64,000 nt of DNA from Lachnospiraceae bacterium UBA7160 (GTDB taxonomy: Bacteria; Bacillota; Clostridia; Lachnospirales; Lachnospiraceae). The notes beneath the pieces are model-generated. The model saw only the letters and a list, made by a program, of their open reading frames with translations, did no database searches and was not told the origin of the DNA. The stretch spans positions 1-64,000 of the forward strand of contig DKWE01000064.1 of the NCBI GenBank assembly GCA_002491565.1, given 5' to 3'. Positions 43,501 to 51,997 of the stretch are shown here, piece after piece (position 1 is the stretch's first letter; each line of letters opens with the position of its first letter). The position numbers and the translations under genes were made by a program.

Positions 43501-46194
43501 CTATTGTCTCATAATATACTGTGCAAATACATACACCAGAATCCACACATTCAGCATTCCCTCCGCCAGCACAATGTGCTTCCGGATCACACTGCGCACC
43601 CGGATCAAATCATTCCGGAACACCCAGATGACCGCAAGAAGCAGCGGGAGAAAATACCGCCCCTGTACCCCGGTTACAAAGTCATACGACACCGGTGTCC
43701 AGCTCACCGCCATGATAAGAATCACAGCGCACACCGTTCCCATGCTCAAAATCAGAATCCACAACTTCTTGCCGATACTGATGCGGATATCCGCTGACGC
43801 ATCATCCCGGATATTTACCGCGAGGAAGAACAGCGCAAAGCTGATGATGGCATACACATTTGGAATATTGACATCCAGCCAGCCCAGCATACTTCCGACC
43901 ATCGAAAAGAAATAATAATCTGCCATCTGAATGAGTGTTCGGATATTCATCATCAGATATTCCCCGATATGGCCAAGGATCCAGGAAAGGGAGTATCCTG
44001 GCTCGTCGATCCAGGTCAGCATCTGAACAGCCGTCTCCTCGTTGGTCAGCTGGCGAAGAGTAGAATGGGCATTGCCCAGAGATACCGCAAGCGTCACAAT
44101 GACCGCAGCAGCCATTCCGATCAGAATGACCAGCCCTCTCTTCTTCCATGCATCCTTCTTTGTCTCTCCAAGGTTGTCCCACGGCACCAGAAGGATGAGG
44201 AAAAGCAGCGGCACATAGACAACCTTCGACGGTCCCAGCAGCGCCGCATAGATCAGACAGTTCCGGTAATCCTTCTGCGATACCCTCTCCCGGTCACAGA
44301 TCATGCACATGACCTGTGTCACAAACAACGCAACAAAACAGAAGGTAGACACATCATAGGAATACGATGCCGCTGTATGAAGCGTCATCGGCATCATCGC
44401 AATGGCAAAAAGCGCCGTCCTCCCGAACGGGATTTTCTTCATTAGATAGCGCAACACTGCCCAAAAGAACAGGAAATTGGCAAATCTCCCGGCAAGAAAG
44501 GTCATTCCTGCGCTCAAATGCAGCAGACGCGCAAGCGTAATCCCAAGGCCCGGAATCAAATAGGAAAAGATTGCATTAGTAACCATCGGCGCATCAATCG
44601 CTATATAACCGGAGGTTCCTGCGAATATCTCAAAATTTTCCGTATTTTGCATGTAGTATTCTGCATCCAGGATCAGGGAGCGCTGATCAAACAGGGGATA
44701 ATCCTCCATGCGCATCAGAAGCCGTTCTTCACCCCACTGGCTGAAATTTCCCATCATCAGATTTGACATGCGATAGGCTGACACATAGTGCGACGGCTCG
44801 TCCGGCGAGATGAACGGAAGAAACACCAGCATATAGCCAAGTCCCATTACAAAAAACAGGAATAAATACACGCGGAAGAACGAGATTTTGTTCTCCTTTG
44901 CATTTAAAAGGTAGCTCCGGAACAGCAGTGCAAGCAGCACAGTCTCGATCAGCGCAAACGCAAATGGGAAGGAAAAACGGATAATTCCTGCCAGCTCCGG
45001 TACCGCCTCTGCCCCGTCTGCCCACTCAAACACAATCATCAGGCAGAACACCAGAACACAGCATCCAAGCGCCCAATGTGCCGGTTGCATCCTCATGGTA
45101 TCCCGAAGCGCCGTCAGCCATCTGGCCGGCGCAGGCTGCTTCGCAGAGCCCTGCGGCATCCGTACGTTCCCTGTCCCGCACTCTGCCTCTCCTTTGCGCG
45201 CAACTCCCGTCGTACAGTCTGACTTTCCTCCGTATACTGCCCCTGCCGCACGGCCTGGCTTTCCGCCATATACCGCTCCTGTCATACCGCCTGAGCCTGG
45301 CTTTCCGCCATATATTGCTCCTGTCATACCGCCTGAGCCTGGCTTTCCGCCCTGTTTTGCCTCCGCCTTATATAAAAGGTAGATCTGGCAGGTGATGAGC
45401 ATGCTGCACAGCCCGACCAATGCGATCCAGAACGCAGAGTACGCCCTCCCGGTCAGTCGGAACAGCACAAACGCCGCGGCATTTCCTGCAACAGCGCCTC
45501 CCGCCAGCAGGGCAGCCATCTGTGCAATCCTCTGTCTCTTCTCCCAGAGCCGTGCTGCCCGGATGGACAGCGCTGGAAGGAAATAAAATCCAAGCTCCAG
45601 TATTATAAGCCAGATAACAAAATAAACCGCTGCGGGCCACTTTTGCTGCAGCGGCTGATAATATGCGCGAACCGGCTGCTCCGAGATCAGAATATCTTCA
45701 ATAATATAATAATCTTCATCAATATCGACCCGCAGCTCCGGCATCTTGTTATTCACATCTTCCGGAATCTCAAAATAAATCAGACGTTTCCCCTTCGGGA
45801 GTGTGAATACATCCTGACGTGCCTCCGTATAGGAACCGTCTTCCAGCGGATAGTACATCGTACAGGCAGCCTCATGCTGGAATCCCTCTTCCAGCAGAAG
45901 ACCTACACTGCGCACATTCTGCGGGCCTTCCCGGAAAGCCATGAGAAGCTCCGGATCTTCCTCTTCATTAAACACTGTGAGGCCCTCCAGACGGCTGTTT
46001 ACGGTGTACATGATCACATCATTGAGCACGGAGACAGTATCCTCCGGCATAAAGAGATCGTCATAGCTGACTGTTTGTACTTTTCCGCGCATCGAACGAT
46101 TGGAAAACAGCAGAAGACAGCTGATGATGCATGCGCAAATCACAAGCAAGCCGTGAACCGCAAGTTTATTTTTCTTTTTTCTTATCTGAAGCAT
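43501..46194 (-). CDS. DUF2142 polytopic membrane protein with repeat loop, first gene of the polysaccharide locus
   Basis: This 897-residue protein has an N-terminal helix and an outside domain (about 35-190) with MYTVNSRLEGLTVF. Three helices follow, then a cytoplasmic or loop segment (about 278-345) made of GGKPGSGGMTGA(I/V)Y repeats, then the DUF2142 core with ISPDEPSHYVSAYRMS and FVTGVQGRYFLPLL. The same outside/core layout recurs in the protein at 29400, suggesting paralogy. GAGGAG precedes the ATG, about 75 nt after the predicted start of transcription. Confidence 0.87.
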   Translation of the reverse strand: MLQIRKKKNKLAVHGLLVICACIISCLLLFSNRSMRGKVQTVSYDDLFMPEDTVSVLNDVIMYTVNSRLEGLTVFNEEEDPELLMAFREGPQNVRSVGLLLEEGFQHEAACTMYYPLEDGSYTEARQDVFTLPKGKRLIYFEIPEDVNNKMPELRVDIDEDYYIIEDILISEQPVRAYYQPLQQKWPAAVYFVIWLIILELGFYFLPALSIRAARLWEKRQRIAQMAALLAGGAVAGNAAAFVLFRLTGRAYSAFWIALVGLCSMLITCQIYLLYKAEAKQGGKPGSGGMTGAIYGGKPGSGGMTGAVYGGKPGRAAGAVYGGKSDCTTGVARKGEAECGTGNVRMPQGSAKQPAPARWLTALRDTMRMQPAHWALGCCVLVFCLMIVFEWADGAEAVPELAGIIRFSFPFAFALIETVLLALLFRSYLLNAKENKISFFRVYLFLFFVMGLGYMLVFLPFISPDEPSHYVSAYRMSNLMMGNFSQWGEERLLMRMEDYPLFDQRSLILDAEYYMQNTENFEIFAGTSGYIAIDAPMVTNAIFSYLIPGLGITLARLLHLSAGMTFLAGRFANFLFFWAVLRYLMKKIPFGRTALFAIAMMPMTLHTAASYSYDVSTFCFVALFVTQVMCMICDRERVSQKDYRNCLIYAALLGPSKVVYVPLLFLILLVPWDNLGETKKDAWKKRGLVILIGMAAAVIVTLAVSLGNAHSTLRQLTNEETAVQMLTWIDEPGYSLSWILGHIGEYLMMNIRTLIQMADYYFFSMVGSMLGWLDVNIPNVYAIISFALFFLAVNIRDDASADIRISIGKKLWILILSMGTVCAVILIMAVSWTPVSYDFVTGVQGRYFLPLLLAVIWVFRNDLIRVRSVIRKHIVLAEGMLNVWILVYVFAQYIMRQ
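45215..45362 (-). repeat. 42-bp coding tandem repeat in the DUF2142 gene
   Basis: Three to four units encode GGKPGSGGMTGAIY, GGKPGSGGMTGAVY and GGKPGRAAGAVY, the last decaying into GGKSDCTTGV. The first two are almost identical in DNA, implying a young duplication. Confidence 0.92.
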
Positions 46195-46276
46195 CGCTTT
46201 TCTCCTCGGTCAGAAACTGTTTTGCCTGCACCCGTTAGCTTCTCTAACAGACAGTTCCCGCAATTCTTTTTACAAC

Positions 46277-46305
46277 ATGATAGAGGATATGCGGTTTCTT
46301 GTCAA
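46277..46305 (-). promoter_or_regulatory. sigma-A promoter of the polysaccharide locus
   Basis: TTGACA (46300-46305), 17 bp, TATCAT (46277-46282). The -35 overlaps the last codons of the AI-2E transporter gene. No other comparably good promoter was seen down to 29400, so a transcript of nearly 17 kb is possible. Confidence 0.8.
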
Positions 46306-47486
46306 CCTTTTGTTCCTTCCAGCGCCTGCTCCTCATCCTCCGCAAGTCTGCGGTGGACATCTTCCCGAATCCACTTGTACAAGGTAGCAGCCAGGGGAAC
46401 GCCGAAGAGCATACCTGGAATGCCGAGAAGCCCGCCGCCGATCGTCACTGCTGCCAGCACCCAGATACCGGGCAAGCCGATTGAGCCGCCGACCGTACGC
46501 GGATAAATGATATTTCCCTCTACCTGCTGCAGAATTGCGAGATAAATCAGGAATTCCACTGCCTGCAGCGGGCTAACCGTCACAATCAGAAATGCTCCGA
46601 CGATTGCTCCGATATAGGCGCCCACGACTGGGATCAGTGCGGTCGTGCCGACAACAACTCCGGTCATCATCGCGTAGGGAAGCTGCAGAATCGCCATTCC
46701 TCCCGCGCAGAGCCCACCCAGGATAAATGCCTCCGTGATCTGTCCGATGATAAAGCTGGTAAAGGTCTCATGCGCCAGACGCAGGAACCGGATCACTGTG
46801 CCTCTGCCGCGCTCCGGCGCATAGACGCGAGTGAGCTTATCGATCTGCTCATGCAGCCGTTCCTTTCCAAACAGCATATAGATCGCAAAAATCACCGAGA
46901 TCACTCCGGTAAAGACAAAACTTGCAAGTACGTTCACCACGGAAAATGTAGAGGTCAGCAGACTGTTCAGCCCGTCAGAGAGGAATTTTCCGATCTTGCC
47001 AAACAGCTCATTCCAGTCAATTTTCAGCCCTTCCACATAATCCTGCAGCTCTGGTGTGTCTGCCAGTACCTTGATCAGCCATGCCTGAAACTGTTGAAAA
47101 ACCTTCGGGATATCTTTCGTCAGCACCTGGATAGACTCCGAAAGTGCAGGCACCACCATGATCACCAGGAAAACAGCGATCACCAGCACCAGCAGAATGC
47201 TGCCGAAGACACAGACCGGCCTTCTGGTGCGCTGCGCCCAGCCGTCTGCATGTCCGGGAAAGTACCATTTTTCCAGCCGCTTCATAAAAATATTCAGCAC
47301 ATACGCAATCACGAAACCATAAAAGAGCGGCTTCATTGTGCCAACTATCACGCGTGCAAGGTGAAAAACTGTATCCGAATATTTCACGCACAGACAGCTG
47401 ACAACCGCGATCACTGCGATTTTCACCCAATTGATATTTACAACGTGCTCCAGCCGTCTCGTTCCAGGTCTTTCTTCTGATTTCAA
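46302..47486 (-). CDS. AI-2E family transporter (PerM/YtvI-like)
   Basis: This 394-residue membrane protein has seven or eight helices and the family's FGKERLHEQIDKLTRVYAPER loop, FTSFIIGQITEAFILG, QVEGNIIYPRTVGGSIGLPG and the closing GGLLGIPGMLFGVPLAA. Despite the family name, members range from autoinducer-2 exporters to Na+/H+ antiporters, so the substrate is open. There is no ATG near the start; a TTG at 47486 lies 9 nt after AAAGGA, and another TTG at 47549 is in frame. Confidence 0.9.
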   Translation of the reverse strand: MKSEERPGTRRLEHVVNINWVKIAVIAVVSCLCVKYSDTVFHLARVIVGTMKPLFYGFVIAYVLNIFMKRLEKWYFPGHADGWAQRTRRPVCVFGSILLVLVIAVFLVIMVVPALSESIQVLTKDIPKVFQQFQAWLIKVLADTPELQDYVEGLKIDWNELFGKIGKFLSDGLNSLLTSTFSVVNVLASFVFTGVISVIFAIYMLFGKERLHEQIDKLTRVYAPERGRGTVIRFLRLAHETFTSFIIGQITEAFILGGLCAGGMAILQLPYAMMTGVVVGTTALIPVVGAYIGAIVGAFLIVTVSPLQAVEFLIYLAILQQVEGNIIYPRTVGGSIGLPGIWVLAAVTIGGGLLGIPGMLFGVPLAATLYKWIREDVHRRLAEDEEQALEGTKG

Positions 47487-47665
47487 TACGACACATCCTT
47501 TCTTATTTCCCAGGGTAGCTGGTTGGTGTCCTTCTTTCTTTTGTTTCAAGCTACACTCATTACTTTAACGAAGTTTGCCTGAAGCGTATTTGAAAAATGC
47601 TTTCTGCCCAGGGTGCAACCATTCCGTACGCTGTTTTCACAAACTATTTGTCTTCAGCTTCCTCA

Positions 47666-48982
47666 TCATTCCTCATGGAGCCAGTCGAGGTATTTCCGGA
47701 TCGTCCGCTCGTAACCGTTGTCAGAGGGCTCGTAGAATTTGCGGTCCGCCACCGCGTCCGGCAGGTACTGCTGGCGGGAAAAATGCTTCGGGCAGTCGTG
47801 CGCGTACTCATACCCGACTCCATGCCCCATCTTCGCCGCGCCGCCATAGTGCGAATCCTGCAGGTGCGCAGGCACTGCCGCCGGACTCTCCCGAACCGCC
47901 TGCGTCGCCGAAAAAATCGCATTTGTCGCGGAATTGCTCTTCGGCGCGGTTGCCACATAGAGCGCTGCCTGCGACAAAATGAGCTGTGCCTCCGGCATTC
48001 CGATCCGTTCCACCGCCAGGGAAGCGGCCACAGCGACCTGCAGCGCCTGCGGATCTGCGTTTCCGACATCCTCAGAAGCACAGATCATGATTCTGCGCGC
48101 AATAAATTTGATATCCTCACCTGCATACAGCATCCGCGCCAGATAATAGACCGCTGCATCCGGGTCCGAACCACGCATGCTTTTGATAAACGCGGAAATC
48201 GTATCATAATGGCTGTCTCCGTCCTTGTCATACCGGACTACCCGCTTCTGAATACACTCGGACGCGACCTCCAGCGTGATATGGATTCTGCCATCCTGCC
48301 CCGGCGCAGTCGTCAACACGCCCAGCTCCAGCGCATTTAGCGCCGCCCTCGCATCCCCTCCGGCGATATCTGCAAGAAACTCCGCCGCGTCCTCCTCAAG
48401 CACCGCATTGTATGCTCCCATTCCGCGTTCCCGGTCGGATACCGCACGCTGCAGCAGCTTGCGGATGTCTTCCTTTTCCAGAGGCTTCAATTCGAAAACA
48501 ACCGATCTGGAAAGCAATGCACCGTTGACCTCGAAATATGGATTCTCCGTTGTCGCGCCGATCAGAATCAGGGTTCCATCCTCGACGAATGGCAGCAGAT
48601 AGTCCTGCTGGCCCTTGTTAAATCGATGTATCTCGTCCACAAACAAAATTGTCTTTTTCCCATACATGCCGAGGTTTTCCTTCGCATGCTTCACGACCTC
48701 CTCCATATCCTTCTTTCCGGCAACTGTCGCATTGATCTGTGTAAATTCCGCGCTTGTCGTGTTCGCGATGACCTTTGCCAGCGTTGTCTTTCCGGTCCCC
48801 GGCGGTCCGTATAAAATCAATGAGCTCAGTTTGTCCGCCCGGATCGCCCGGTACAGCAGCTTATCCTTTCCTATTATATGCTGCTGCCCGACGACCTCCT
48901 CCAGCGTCCGCGGACGGATCCGCGATGCCAGAGGAGCCTCTGTCTTCATTGCCTTTGTCCTTGCATATTCAAATAAATCCAT
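47666..48982 (-). CDS. rarA: replication-associated recombination protein A (MgsA/WRNIP1 family AAA+ ATPase)
   Basis: The 438-residue AAA+ ATPase starts MDLFEYARTKAMKTEAPLASR, with Walker A GPPGTGKT, Walker B ILFVDEIHRF, sensor 1 GATTEN, and the tetramerising C-terminal part SDPDAAVYYLARMLYAGED. It acts at stalled replication forks. AGAGG lies 5 nt before the ATG; a longer frame upstream has no ribosome site. Confidence 0.96.
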   Translation of the reverse strand: MDLFEYARTKAMKTEAPLASRIRPRTLEEVVGQQHIIGKDKLLYRAIRADKLSSLILYGPPGTGKTTLAKVIANTTSAEFTQINATVAGKKDMEEVVKHAKENLGMYGKKTILFVDEIHRFNKGQQDYLLPFVEDGTLILIGATTENPYFEVNGALLSRSVVFELKPLEKEDIRKLLQRAVSDRERGMGAYNAVLEEDAAEFLADIAGGDARAALNALELGVLTTAPGQDGRIHITLEVASECIQKRVVRYDKDGDSHYDTISAFIKSMRGSDPDAAVYYLARMLYAGEDIKFIARRIMICASEDVGNADPQALQVAVAASLAVERIGMPEAQLILSQAALYVATAPKSNSATNAIFSATQAVRESPAAVPAHLQDSHYGGAAKMGHGVGYEYAHDCPKHFSRQQYLPDAVADRKFYEPSDNGYERTIRKYLDWLHEE

Positions 48983-49131
48983 CTGTGCCTCTTCTTTCCT
49001 GCTATACTCCTGTGCCAGAGCGTGCAGCAACAAACCTGCTCCGGGCCAACCCGCATCCAGTACCTGCCACTTGCACAAAACTTTATCAGTATCTGTTCCG
49101 TGTCCTCCGGTGATGGGATTTTTGTTTGTAG

Positions 49132-50058
49132 TTACTCCAGTATCAGCTCATCGACTGTCACAAATTCATACCCTTGCTCTGTCAGTTCATCTATGATCTC
49201 CAGCGCCGCTTCCACAGAAGACTCGTAATAATCATGCAGCAGAATGATGTCTCCCGGCTCTGTATCTTCCAGCACGCGTTCCACGATGAGATTCGTATTC
49301 TTCGTCGTCCAGTCCAGCGGATCCACATCCCACAGCACCGGAATCATCTCAAAGGAACATTCCAGATTGTTATTCCAGGTGCCAAACGGCGGCCGGATAA
49401 ACTCTGTATCCTTCCCTGTAATCTCTCGAACCAGCGCACTCGTCCGCTCGACCTGGCTGCAGGCATCTGTACCGCTCAGGGCTGATATCTTCACATGGTC
49501 ATATGTATGATTGCCAATCAGGTGGCCCTCCTCAGCCATCCGCTGAATCAGCTCCTCATTTCCCTCAATGTTCTTTCCTATCACAAAAAACGTCGCATGG
49601 ATGCCCCGCTCCTTCAAGCCATCCAGAAGCTCCTCCGTATACACCGGATGCGGTCCGTCATCAAACGTCAGAGCAATCCGCATACCCGGGTTTACATCGA
49701 TACCCGGATCCACATTTGCATCTCCGCCCACTGCATTATTTGTGCTCCCATTCCCCGCATCCTTGTTCGCACCTGTCGCATTTGCACTTCCGCTCGGCGC
49801 ACCTGCGCTCTCGTTCACGGCACCTGCGCCGCCGCTCGCTGCATCCGTGCTCCCGCTCCCCGCATTTGCATCGCCGCTCGCCGCATCCATACTCCCGCTT
49901 CCAGTATTTGTACCGCCGCTCGCCGCATCCGCGATTCTCACCACACCATGACAAGACCATGCCGTCACAAGTCCTGCCGCTACACAAAATCCTGCCGCCA
50001 GCAGCAGCCCTGCCACTTTTGTCCTGCTGTCCTTATGTTTCCCAGTTTTCCCTGCCAT
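49132..50058 (-). CDS. secreted or membrane-anchored polysaccharide deacetylase (NodB domain)
   Basis: The 308-residue product has a basic N-terminus and one hydrophobic segment (VAGLLLAAGFCVAAGLVTAW). A repeat linker of 14-residue DAASGGxNxGSGSx units (about 43-106) leads to the NodB domain with all catalytic motifs: ALTFDDGPH, GNHTYDH (metal histidines), RPPFGTWN, WDVDPLDW and ILLHDYY. It removes N- or O-acetyl groups from wall peptidoglycan or another surface polymer. The ATG at 50058 lacks a strong ribosome site; a TTG two codons earlier is possible. Confidence 0.92.
   Translation of the reverse strand: MAGKTGKHKDSRTKVAGLLLAAGFCVAAGLVTAWSCHGVVRIADAASGGTNTGSGSMDAASGDANAGSGSTDAASGGAGAVNESAGAPSGSANATGANKDAGNGSTNNAVGGDANVDPGIDVNPGMRIALTFDDGPHPVYTEELLDGLKERGIHATFFVIGKNIEGNEELIQRMAEEGHLIGNHTYDHVKISALSGTDACSQVERTSALVREITGKDTEFIRPPFGTWNNNLECSFEMIPVLWDVDPLDWTTKNTNLIVERVLEDTEPGDIILLHDYYESSVEAALEIIDELTEQGYEFVTVDELILE
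49735..49940 (-). repeat. 42-bp coding tandem repeat in the deacetylase linker
   Basis: Units of 14 residues DAASGGTNTGSGSM, DAASGDANAGSGST, DAASGGAGAVNESA, GAPSGSANATGANK and a decayed fifth. First copies are the most alike, with a decay gradient. Confidence 0.88.
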
Positions 50059-50277
50059 ACACAAGCAACCGCCACGGTTTTATTCCTAATATATGATGCA
50101 TCCCCGGATACGGTTCCTGCCAACTGAATAATCCGGACCCCTTATCTGCCGCAGTTATGCTGTCTCTTACGTGCAGGCACGATGATCCGGCATACTGCTC
50201 ACAGATGGCCGTAAACAGCAATGATTTTCATACACATATTTCCTTCTAACCATCTTCCCATATCTTCCATTTCATGC

Positions 50278-50332
50278 TACAATATTTTCAATTTCCGGCG
50301 CTTCACGCATCTGCAATGCGCCGGATTCTATA
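50278..50332 (+). promoter_or_regulatory. weak promoter and leader hairpin of the second MATE gene
   Basis: TACAAT at 50278-50283 has TTCCCA 17 bp upstream (50255-50260). Downstream, CCGGCGC and GCGCCGG form a 7-bp stem with a 16-nt loop (about 50297-50326) in the leader, with no T-run. The rest of 50059-50359 shows nothing else. Confidence 0.45.
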
Positions 50333-50359
50333 CGTGAGAAGAAAGGACGGATCACACAA

Positions 50360-51733
50360 ATGACATTTAAACAATTATTCGCCCCTTCCGACATGACTGT
50401 CGGACGTCCATGGGAGAAAATCGTGCTCTTCACGCTCCCGATGCTGATCGGCAATATCGCCCAGCAGCTCTACAACACTGTTGACAGTATTGTCGTAGGC
50501 CAGTATGTTGGCGACAACGCCCTCGCGGCTGTCGGCTCCGCCAGCCCGATTCTGAATCTGCTGCTCGTACTCTTCATGGGTATCTCCGTCGGCGCAGGCG
50601 TCATGGTGTCCCAGTATTTCGGTGCAAAGCAGCGCGAAGAGCTGTCCATGACCATCGGGAACTGCGTCACGCTGACCGCCATCGCAAGTCTCCTCATCAT
50701 GGCCGCCGCTTCGCTTTTCGTACGCCCGCTGCTTGAGCTGCTCGACACTCCGGAGAGCATCATCGACTGGTGTACCTCCTATCTGCTGATCCTCCTGATC
50801 GGCTGCGCGGGCAGCGCCTACTACAATATTCTCTGCGGAATCCTGCGCGGACTCGGAGACTCCATCTCCGCGCTCCTCTACCTGCTGGTAGCCACCGTTC
50901 TGAATATTATTCTTGATGTCTGGTTCGTAGCCGGGCTTAACATGGGTGTGGCAGGCGTAGCGCTCGCCACCGTAATTGCCCAGACTGTTTCCGCGGTACT
51001 CTGCATCATCAAGCTGTGCCGGATGACCAGCGTCTTCGATCTGAAGCCGCGCTATCTGAAAATCTCCGGCCACTACACGACGATGATCATCCGTCTCGGT
51101 CTTCCGTCCGGTATCACACAGGCGATTTTCTCAACCGCTATGATCATCATCCAGTCCCTGACGAACAGCTTTGGCGAGCTCGTCATCGCCGCAAACGTTA
51201 TTATCATGCGCGTCGACGGTTTCGCTATGATGCCGAACTTCTCCTTCGGCACTGCCATGACGACCTACGCCGGACAGAATGTCGGTGCACGCCGCTATGA
51301 CCGCGTCGAACAGGGCAGCCGCCAGGGTACCTTGATCGCTGTCTGCACCTCTGCCACGATTACCGGGCTGATCGTGCTGTTCGGCAAATACCTGATGGCA
51401 ATTTTCACCTCCACCAGCGAGCTAGTCACCCTGAGTGCGAATATGATGAACATTCTCGCACCGGGCTATATCGCGATGGCAGTTACGCAGTCCCTCTCCG
51501 GCGTCATGCGCGGAGCCGGAGACACCATGACCCCGATGTGGATTTCCCTGATCACCACGGTCGCAATCCGCGTGCCGCTGGCTTACGGGATCTCCTTCCT
51601 CACCCGCACTCCGGAGCTGCCAAACGGAGCCTACCAGTGCATCTGGATCTCCCTGCTTGGCTCCTGGGTTATCGGCGCAGTCATTACCTTCTTCTTCTAT
51701 AAAAAAGGCGGCTGGAAGAAAAAAGCGATTTAA
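50360..51733 (+). CDS. MATE-family multidrug efflux transporter
   Basis: This 457-residue protein with twelve helices has the NorM/DinF-like start GRPWEKIVLFTLPMLIGNIAQQLYNTVDSIVVGQYVG and the internal GAGVMVSQYFGAKQREEL and TAMTTYAGQNVGARRYDRVEQG. Drug or metabolite export by cation antiport is expected. GAAAGGA precedes the ATG with rather long spacing. It ends 20 nt before a strong terminator. Confidence 0.95.
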   Translation: MTFKQLFAPSDMTVGRPWEKIVLFTLPMLIGNIAQQLYNTVDSIVVGQYVGDNALAAVGSASPILNLLLVLFMGISVGAGVMVSQYFGAKQREELSMTIGNCVTLTAIASLLIMAAASLFVRPLLELLDTPESIIDWCTSYLLILLIGCAGSAYYNILCGILRGLGDSISALLYLLVATVLNIILDVWFVAGLNMGVAGVALATVIAQTVSAVLCIIKLCRMTSVFDLKPRYLKISGHYTTMIIRLGLPSGITQAIFSTAMIIIQSLTNSFGELVIAANVIIMRVDGFAMMPNFSFGTAMTTYAGQNVGARRYDRVEQGSRQGTLIAVCTSATITGLIVLFGKYLMAIFTSTSELVTLSANMMNILAPGYIAMAVTQSLSGVMRGAGDTMTPMWISLITTVAIRVPLAYGISFLTRTPELPNGAYQCIWISLLGSWVIGAVITFFFYKKGGWKKKAI

Positions 51734-51753
51734 AAATTGCAAACAAACATCTT

Positions 51754-51783
51754 CGCACCCGGTCAGATGCCGGGTGCGTTTTT
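51754..51783 (+). terminator. rho-independent terminator of the second MATE gene
   Basis: CGCACCCGG and CCGGGTGCG form a perfect 9-bp stem with a 7-nt loop, followed by five Ts. Confidence 0.95.
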
Positions 51784-51810
51784 ATGCCATAGAAAACATC
51801 ATCCCCTACT

Positions 51811-51936
51811 GCTTCGCAATCGTGTCCGGCACGGCAAATATCGCTTCACAATCCTACCTGCACAGTAAATATCGCTTCGCAATCGTGTCCGGCACGGCAA
51901 ATACCGCTTCGCAACCGTACCCGCACAGCAAATGTG
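51811..51936. repeat. 31/32-bp tandem repeat array downstream of tyrS
   Basis: Four consecutive units start at 51811, 51843, 51874 and 51906, each GCTTC(G/A)CAA followed by a C-rich stretch and CAGCAAAT-like ends. Units 1 and 3 are nearly identical and units 2 and 4 resemble each other. No spacers, no coding signal. Confidence 0.88.
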
Positions 51937-51997
51937 TGCTCCAAATCACGTTCATTATGTCGCAACAGTAAGCAAAGCACACGTTTGATCCAACCTG

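Noticed and set aside
50297..50326. Riboswitch in the leader of the second MATE gene.
   Set aside because: Only a simple CCGGCGC/GCGCCGG stem is visible, with no known aptamer consensus and no alternative terminator.
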